Positions 56,641-64,000 of a DNA stretch of 64,000 nt are shown one piece after another. The stretch lies in contig CM049400.1 of assembly GCA_026929865.2 (NCBI GenBank), forward strand, positions 13,770,501 to 13,834,500. The letters run 5' to 3'. Below the pieces are notes generated by a model. It did no database searches, was not told the origin of the DNA, and saw only the letters and a list, made by a program, of their open reading frames with translations. Position numbers and translations under genes: made by a program. How positions within the stretch are numbered: position 1 is the first letter of the stretch; every line of letters begins with the position of its first letter. The stretch is from Hyperoplus lanceolatus (lineage: Eukaryota; Chordata; Actinopteri; Uranoscopiformes; Ammodytidae).

Positions 56641-57629
56641 TCCCTAGCCTGATGATGATGACGTCGCGGTGGGATCGGAGGGCGTGGAGGGGTGACGAGC
56701 CGGGCACTGTGGCTTAGATTGGCGAGTTGAGGGGGACGTTGACTGCTGGGGGTACATATGAACACACCAAACCGACTGCTGACTTTCCGTACGCTCTGCG
56801 CTTGCGCGGGACGTAATGTCTCTATAACAGCAGGCGGCGCTAATCTGTATTGTGGCCCGAAAAAATACGGAAGCCGGAAATGATGGGACGGCTCTCTAGA
56901 CCATAAACATAGATAGAAATACGTATTTATATTTATGGACCATAAAGAGCACCATGTTTAGCAGAGAGTGTCGAGCATGGTGTCGAGCAGTCAACAAGGG
57001 TTGATGCATGTGAGTACTCGCTGAACGAAACAAACAAACACATTAAAACGATGGCTAACTGTTGCTAGCTGTTTGTGCTACCCGCCTCACTTCCGGGCTT
57101 CACTGATTCGCTAGCCCTCCACAAATCAAATTGCTCCAACTGAAAGACTGCCCGCCGCCGATAATCGGCTCAAAAGAAGCCCGACGACATCTACGACGAC
57201 CGATTTCACGGCACACACAAAACAGATTTGTATACCCGCCCCCTCCCGACTCTACGACGGTGATTATCGGGCCGGTGTGTCCTGGCCTTTAGGGACAAAG
57301 GGCATTTCTATCTCTCTATCCATCCGTGTTTGAACTGAATACAGTCTGTTAAAGCTCACATATTATGCACTTTGCTGTCAATTTTATATGGTCTAAATAG
57401 TCCCTAATACTTATTTTTTTAGATGTTTGCTGAAAAACCCGTTCAGATCATTTATTGTAGCAAGCCTCTATACCCTGATTGTCCTCTGGTTTCAGGATGA
57501 CCTATATTTGTGCGATCTGGCTGGCCCCTCCCACCTCTCTGCCGGGCTTTCTTTATGTCCATGGGGCTCTCCCACCGTCTCTGCTGTGCTCTCGCGATAC
57601 TAGAGAGACACTGCGTGACTGCGAACACA

Positions 57630-60600
57630 TATGAAGGTATATATGTAGCATAAGTCTTTAGCACGTGTAACTGCAGATTTTGAATGCGTAAACTGAAGTC
57701 ACAAATGTGTAACAGTAGATTTGAAGTCGTAAATATTTGTTTTGCATGTGTACTCCAAAGTCACAAATGTGTAACAGTAAATTTGAAGTCGTAAATATTT
57801 TTTCTACCATTGTGGACACAAAATAGGGGCTACGAGTTCACAAATCGTTGTTACGGGTGCACAAATCCTATCCTGTGCATCGCAACTTCAAAGAGTCATG
57901 CGCTTGACACTTTTGCTACAAACATTGCAGCACAGTTGGTGCAAAACACATTTGCACACCCGTGTTTCATAATGTGAGAACATGCCCCCAATTTGTGCAT
58001 TCGTAAACCCAAATGTGAACTAACGCATCAGAAGTTGCACATCTGTGAAAAATGTCCTCTCAAATACAATGATATCGAGCACAGCATTTTAATGAGCGAG
58101 CACAAATCGATGATACAACTGCTCAAATCTGTTCCTACAAGTCTCAGCTGAGGGTTTTCTCTGCTCGAATCTGCTCCTGCAAGTCTCGGCTGTGGGTTTT
58201 TTTGCAGGTAGATTTGCACCACGCCCAGGTGGTAAATTTGGTGCAAAAGTGTTTCGTATGCGTAGAACAGATTTGTATCCGTAGAAGGTGGGCGGGACAA
58301 CATTGTCGCATCATCCAATGAAAGCGCCGGTTGGGACAAACGGAGGAAAAGCCATTTTCCTTCGTCCCTTTTCACCAGAAATTGTAGGAAATGTAATAAT
58401 AAGGGAATTGAATAAGAGGGAACTACAGCGGAGCCTTATGCCAGTAGTGAAAGTCATAAACAAGTTTACTTTAGCAGATATAAGGGCCAGCGTAACGTCT
58501 GCTGTGTGATTGGCACTGGTGTAACTGTTTAAACCTGCTGTTTTTCTCTTTAAAACCTTTACATTTTAATAAAAGTAGTCTTATTAAATAGAGAATGAAT
58601 TTCCATTATATATTTTTTTAACCTTTATTTATACAGGTATATCCCATTGAGTCCGAAGACTCTTTTGCAAGGGAGACCTGTTCCCATTTACACGTTACCA
58701 TTCACACACATTCATACACCGATAGCAGGCTAACTATCGACGATAGTTTATTGTCCCGCAGCCGCTGTTAAGGCTCCTGGCTGTTAAAACTATCTATGGT
58801 TAAAACACACCACACGCAGGGGGTGAAGAGGACGTTGCAGGCATTGAGGACCAAAGTAAATAAAGTAGGCCTACATATCTTGCTGCAGAGTATTCAGCAT
58901 GTATCTAAATCCAGAAATATGCTTATAAATCATACACTTAGTCTTCTAAATGTAGTAAGCTTAATTAATTTAAACGTGTGAATAGTGAAGTGAATAAGTA
59001 ACCTACTCTACAAGGCAATAGAAAAGTATAGAGGACACATTAAAACTGAATTGGAATAATTGTTTCTCTATCTCACATTTTCCATGTGAAATTATCACTA
59101 CTTGTATCACAAACTGATAATTAGATGATCAGGTTTAACTGTGTGCTTATCCCCAGACAGTTCTGCTATACACCTTACCTCATGTGACGTGTCCAGAAGA
59201 ACAGGGTACAAAGCTTCATATAACCTCATTTCAGTGATTACTTTAATTAATCACAATCACAAAGTGTCACACCATAACATTTTATGCAGTTTAGAACATG
59301 TTAATTCAGATCACGTGCTGCATTAATAAGTAGGTCTGCATGCTGCTAAAGCAAGACTAATAAATGCCCTATATCAATTATATTTATGATTTGCAGTTAT
59401 CACATCAAAGCACAATCAGTACAAATGTATTGTAAAAGCTTACCCCACAAACAAATCACAAGATTTGGACTTTTAAATATTTGTGGATTTACTAAACATA
59501 TACATACGGTCAAAATGAAAAATACAAATCTACCAGTTTAAAACTAGAATGCACTCACAATTGCATACCTCCAAGTAAAGTTCTGTATGGCGTTATTTTA
59601 TTAAGAGAAAATGAACAAAATACCCAAAATGCTCTGGCATGTGCCGGAACAAGACTTTATAAAACAAAACATAAAACTAGTAACTTAGTCCTTGGTCTGT
59701 AGCCCAACTGTTTACCATATTTAATCAAAATCTCCCCTACCTTTTTAATATGTCAAACAAATAAACATGACTGAGTATGTCACCTCATTTACTGCAATCA
59801 ATATGATTATGAATTGAGTATGATCTGACTTTGTCTAGATTTATAATAATCACAATCTAAAAATTGAAAACAAATTGTGTGTAGAGTGTAGAGTCAGACT
59901 GATGTGCTGTGACTGCCAGGTGAGTTCCACGCTGCTCCATCTTCGGAGATCTTCTCAAGGCAGCAGGAGCAGTGAAGTCTTCAGTTATCTGGAGTGTCCT
60001 TCCCTCAGCAATGCATACACTGGGGACGGAAACAATTGTTAGATCCCATTAGTGATGTTATAGTAAACACATGACGGATAATAGTTAGGACTGACTGTAG
60101 CTGCTCACTGTACAATGGCTTTTCCCTGACAGGGTGGAAATCCCAGACACTTGTGCAGGCCTTGTGCAGGACAGCCAAGATGAGTCTGTGGAAAAGCAGA
60201 TTGTGCCATTCAGATGTTAAGATAATGTTAAGATTTATAAAATAAATAAAATACATGTAGGTTCGAGTTGATGAAGAACACAAAGCTAAAAACTAATCAA
60301 TATAGTTTATTATAACAGCCCTGCAATTCATTCTCTTCGTGGGGGGTATCTTGTCATTAGTGACTTTTAAAATTAGTTGTAAATGTTTTTTTTCGGGCTG
60401 GAAAAACAGATATAAAATATGATTTAAACACGATGGAGCTGCACAATCAAAAAAAAAATCCTTTGCATAATGGGACGCTTGTCTACCTGTTTTTATTCAG
60501 AAACAGCAACATGATGTTGAGACGGGCTGAGCAGAATAGTATACTGCTCACATGTGTTTATTTGGATCTTCATAGCCACTATTAAGACAGAAAACGCTCT

Positions 60601-62243
60601 ATATGAGGTCGACACATGCTAACATTACATCCTGATGTAAAACTAGTAGGCTATGTATGAAGGTGCCGATGTCCCAGAAAAGCAGACATACAGACACGCT
60701 GATTATTATTATAGCAACAAGACTCCAGTATTCAGCTGACTCATATTTCCCTGGCTAGCGCCGGGATTATTTTCACTGATTAACGGAAGGATTCATTGGT
60801 GAGCCTTCTTATTTTACGTTAACAGTTAATTATTAACATCCTTAGAAGTGACCAAATGCCCTAAAAAACGGTACATCCTTTAAAAGAATATGCTAACGAA
60901 CATTAGCTGTTATACCCATTATGACTTGTTAGCTAGTGGTTAGCTATGCTGCCTGCAATACATTATAACCACACGTTGCTTCTCATCATTGAACGTATTA
61001 TACCGACCAACTTTGAAGTTTAAAAACATAAGAAAACCAGACTTACAGTTCATAGTTTCCGTGGGATGGCTCCGTGTCCTGTAGGCTCTAGCTAAACCCT
61101 AGGTCTGTGTCCGACCGTGTGTCCGTGACCGTCTGTCCAGACACTGCTGTGGCTCCGGACAGAGATTGTGAAGCAGCTCAACTGTTTATTAAACCACCGC
61201 AGGTCCTGGTGTTTAATGGGTATCCCCTCCTCAACTTCACCGTGTCACATAATAAGCCTCCTGTCCTGTCTAAAATGATCGGGAAACCACCTCAAAGCTA
61301 GCTAACGCGGCTTATTTACTGTTACAGACACCTTGGACTACTTTTCCTCAAAGGCTGGAGTACATATAATATAATTCTCCATTACTTAAAAAATGCAATG
61401 TAAAACTACAGAAAAAGAGTTCAATTCACTACTACCTACTACTTTGCATTAGTTTGATAGTTGTTGTTGCTCATTTAGTCATTTCCTACAATTTCTGGTG
61501 AAAAGGGACGAAGGAAAAAGGCTTTTCCTCCGTTTGTCCCAACCGGCGCTTTCATTGGATGATGCGACAATGTTGTCCCGCCCACCTTCTACGGATACAA
61601 ATCTGTTCTACTCATACGAAACACTTTTGCACCACATTTACCACCTGGGCGTGGTGCAAATCTACCTGCGAAAAAACCCACAGCCGAGACTTGCAGGAGC
61701 AGATTCGAGCAGAGAAAACCCTCAGCTGAGACTTGTAGGAACAGATTTGAGCAGTTGTATCATCGATTTGTGCTCGCTCATTAAAATGCTGTGCTCGATA
61801 TCATTGTATTTGAGAGGACATTTTTCACAGATGTGCAACTTCTGATGCTTTAGTTCACATTTGGGTTTACGAATGCACAAATTGGGGGCATGTTCTCACA
61901 TTATGAAACACGGGTGTGCAAATGTGTTTTGTACCAACTGTGCTGCAATGTTTGTAGCAAAAGTGTCAAGCGCATGACTCTTTGAAGTTGCGATGCACAG
62001 GATAGGATTTGTGCACCCGTAACAACGATTTGTGAACTCGTAGCCCCTATTTTGTGTCCACAATGGTAGAAAAAATATTTACGACTTCAAATTTACTGTT
62101 ACACATTTGTGACTTTGGAGTACACATGCAAAACAAATATTTACGACTTCAAATCTACTGTTACACATTTGTGACTTCAGTTTACGCATTCAAAATCTGC
62201 AGTTACACGTGCTAAAGACTTATGCTACATATATACCTTCATA
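57630..62243. mobile_element. unclassified 4.6-kb element with 764-bp inverted termini
   Basis: 57630-58393 and 61480-62243 are inverted copies with only a few differences. The outermost bases are TATGAAGG / CCTTCATA. AACACA lies at both borders (57624-57629 and 62244-62249), and the flanking repeat reads through when the insert is removed. The arms contain a 62-bp tandem unit (two copies from 57698) and a 42-bp unit (two copies from 58119). The 3.1-kb interior has no recognisable transposase. Confidence 0.8.
58615..58750. repeat. dispersed repeat fragment inside the long-TIR element
   Basis: Contains AACCTTTATTTATACAGG, AGGGAGACCTG and CATTCACACACATTCATACA, a combination I recognise as a common teleost interspersed repeat. 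Borders are not defined. Confidence 0.45.
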
Positions 62244-62299
62244 AACACAGTGTTTACCCGGAACTAAGCCATACTTTTAACAATTTGACATGACCTGAC

Positions 62300-62830
62300 A
62301 TGATTAAAACCAGTGAAAAGAGTAGCTTCAAAGTTTGATTTCTACATGAATATCTTCCCATCCTTTGTCATGTTAATGCAAGGGGAAAGCTAAGTTAGTG
62401 TATTAGGAGCAAAACTTGGTGCTACAACCGAAGCTACATGGGCGCTAACGCTAAAAATAAGACTCAGACGATTTTAAAAACCAGTGAAAACGGTAGCTTC
62501 AAAGTGTGATTTCTACAGGAATATCTTCCCATCCTTTGTCATGTTAAAAACAAGTCATTTTCAGACTGCTGTGGGGAATATAAACAGTGTGTTAAAAGCA
62601 AAAGCTGGTTGCTTGTCCCAAAGCTAATAGCTATACACCAGTCAGGCAAAACTACCAATAAAAACTATTATTTTAGTTTCACCGTTTAAAAAAAAGCACA
62701 GGTAGCTTCCTAACCGTTGTGTTATTAAAAATGAGGCATTAATAGACTGCTGTGGTTAAGATAAATTAGTGGAGTATGAGCAAAAGCATTCTGTGTTGAT
62801 GTATGTAACATTCAGGCTGTACTAAGGGCA
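62300..62830. repeat. diverged tandem repeat of about 180 bp, two to three copies
   Basis: The block AAAACCAGTGAAAAGAGTAG followed by CTTCAAAGTTTGATTTCTAC and TATCTTCCCATCCTTTGTCA begins near 62305 and returns near 62478. A weaker third unit begins near 62690 (AGCACAGGTAGCTTCCTAAC, AGACTGCTGTGG). It belongs to the repeat into which the long-TIR element inserted. Confidence 0.75.
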
Positions 62831-63470
62831 TCTTGTCGCTTAGCGAGGAAAACAACATGGCTGTCGCTCGGAAAATTTTCCATCGGATCTCGGGGCTGTG
62901 GACCAATAAGAAATGGGGGGGTGGGGTTATCATTGACTACTGCAGGGTGGACGTTTCTGGGGGGGAAGCATGGACATATAAAGAAAATATGGGGATGTGG
63001 CTGTGCCGACTATTACGTAATAGTCGGCGAGAATTCTGACTGGAGTATATTGGGGGGGAGGGGTGGGGGTTTCAGAAAGGGGGAGAGTGAGAAAAGGAGA
63101 GATTGTTATTTTTTTTATATTTTGGCAGTCTCTAGGCACACCGTGGACCCATGGATATGTTAAAACACATTTAAAAGTAAATTTAGCATAATATGTGACA
63201 GGCAGACAACAGCTGGATTTGTTCTGCAGGGAAATCAGAGGCATGATGACTGCAATTATGTAAAGAGCAAAGACACCTTCTGTCATTCATTCATTTCTCG
63301 GGGGTTTCTCTCACATGATACAGGCTTGATCCATAGACGGATTATGAGATAATGGGCCCCTGGGCACAAACTCTTAAAGGGCCCCCCACTCGTCCCTTAT
63401 CCAGTCCGGTACACTGACTTTTCCACACAGATACATACAATTAATGGAAAAAAAACATATTAAGGGAGTC
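62831..63470. other. repeat-like sequence with a 24-bp perfect palindrome
   Basis: G-rich stretches (GGGGGGGAGGGGTGGGGG near 63051) and the palindrome GCCGACTATTAC/GTAATAGTCGGC at 63005-63028. Open frames here are short and unsupported. Confidence 0.5.
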
Positions 63471-63900
63471 ATTGTTTCCCACAGGATTTTGGGATACTGT
63501 GGGAGGGACCCTGTAACTTATTGGGGGGTCCGGGCATGCCCCCCGGATTTTTTTTACCTTTTTAAAGTAAAATGCATCAAACTGGTGCACTTTGAGAGGA
63601 ACTTTTAGAGGCTATATCAAATCCTGAGATGCAGAAGGAACATTATTTTTAATTTTTTTCTTAAACAGGCAGCGCTCTTTACTTTGCAACTGTAAAAACA
63701 GTACAATAGATTGGTCTGCAGACCCATGTTCAATGATGGAGGGGCCCATTTCAAAAGATAAAGGGTGGATAGCTACTTTTTATGAACAATTTACAATTCA
63801 CACATAGGCTTATTTCTGTATGTGTGAGGGGGACTTCAAGGCCATTCACACATACAGAATACTAGTTGAGGGGCCCATGATGATTTCTATATTGTTCAAT
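63471..63900. mobile_element. CAGTGTTTCCC-family hAT-like element, partial (copy 3)
   Basis: Begins CATTGTTTCCCACAGGATTT, close to the start of the element at 17715. It continues through GGGGGGTCCGGGCATGCCCC and the ATGCATCAAACTGGTGCACT block shared with the other copies. The right end is not identified before the window stops. Confidence 0.65.
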
Positions 63901-64000
63901 TTTAATGAGTATACTTATATTTAGGCTATTCCTTTTTGGACCCTGTTATTAACATGAGTGACTGAGCTCTTTGACTAAGAACAGTTACTATCAGTATCTC

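Larger units (their letters stand above)
52398..57291. mobile_element. PIF/Harbinger-type element carrying an L2 insertion
   Basis: Termini AGGCCAGGACACACC (52401) and the inverse GGTGTGTCCTGGCCT (ending 57288), flanked by TTA on both sides (52398-52400 and 57289-57291). Without the L2 insert only about 750 bp of element sequence remain, so it is a non-autonomous member. The TTA duplication is the Harbinger hallmark. Confidence 0.85.

Noticed and set aside
56945-57010. Possible first exon of cax1 upstream of the L2 copy (reverse ATG near 57007)
   Set aside because: The peptide is not convincing, no donor site fits the required phase, and the segment belongs to the Harbinger-type element.
58028-58375. 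115-codon frame, found almost unchanged at 61498-61845
   Set aside because: The repetition comes from the two DNA arms of the inverted termini. Codons over the 42-bp tandem unit and no known domain argue against a protein.
61107-61301. 64-codon frame in the interior of the long-TIR element
   Set aside because: No recognisable domain or splice context; kept only as possible captured sequence.

Overview
This window is nuclear DNA from a teleost fish, most likely a percomorph (clade assignment is inference). The evidence is vertebrate multi-exon genes with GT-AG introns, abundant (GT)n microsatellites, and teleost-type Tc1, hAT-like, Harbinger-like, L2-like and tRNA-SINE repeats. Four protein genes can be assembled exon by exon. 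They are the 3' part of an S-adenosylhomocysteine-hydrolase-like gene (ahcyl2-type, + strand, 81-3665), a complete ube2h (- strand, 14337-23486, 183 aa), a complete klhdc10 (+ strand, 34243-38026, 417 aa) and a nearly complete cax1-type cation/proton exchanger (- strand, 44032-51325, 19 exons, about 727 aa, N-terminus not found).

Between ahcyl2 and ube2h, on the - strand, lies the conserved sensory-organ microRNA cluster mir183-mir96-mir182 (7185-7812). AHCYL2, the miR-183/96/182 cluster, UBE2H and KLHDC10 also lie together on human 7q32, with the cluster and UBE2H on the same strand, so this is conserved vertebrate synteny. I see no NRF1, STRIP2 or ZC3HC1 between them here. The cax1 gene converges on klhdc10. 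It belongs to an exchanger family found in fish but, to my knowledge, absent from mammals, and it joins a YccF-like membrane region to a CAX-type core.

Most of the rest is transposable elements nested in one another. The best resolved stacks are: (i) 17202-20180 in a ube2h intron, a Tc1 copy carrying two hAT-like insertions; (ii) 24995-28182, an L2 copy carrying a LINE fragment, abutting a foldback element with a 7SL-like motif that itself holds a Harbinger-type element; (iii) 29206-33552, a LINE split by a TA-target element that itself holds another element; (iv) 38532-42109 downstream of klhdc10, two Tc1 elements one inside the other, both folded into head-to-head palindromes; (v) 52398-57291, a Harbinger-type element holding an L2 copy that holds a TA-target element; (vi) 57630-62243, a 4.6 kb element with two 764-bp near-identical inverted termini and an apparent 6-bp target duplication, which I cannot assign to a superfamily.

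The observations most worth following are the long-terminal-repeat element (vi), the repeated head-to-head palindromic state of Tc1 copies, three perfect 26-30 bp hairpins with 9-11 nt loops, three GC-AG introns, and the cysteine-rich loop and possible alternative exon of cax1.
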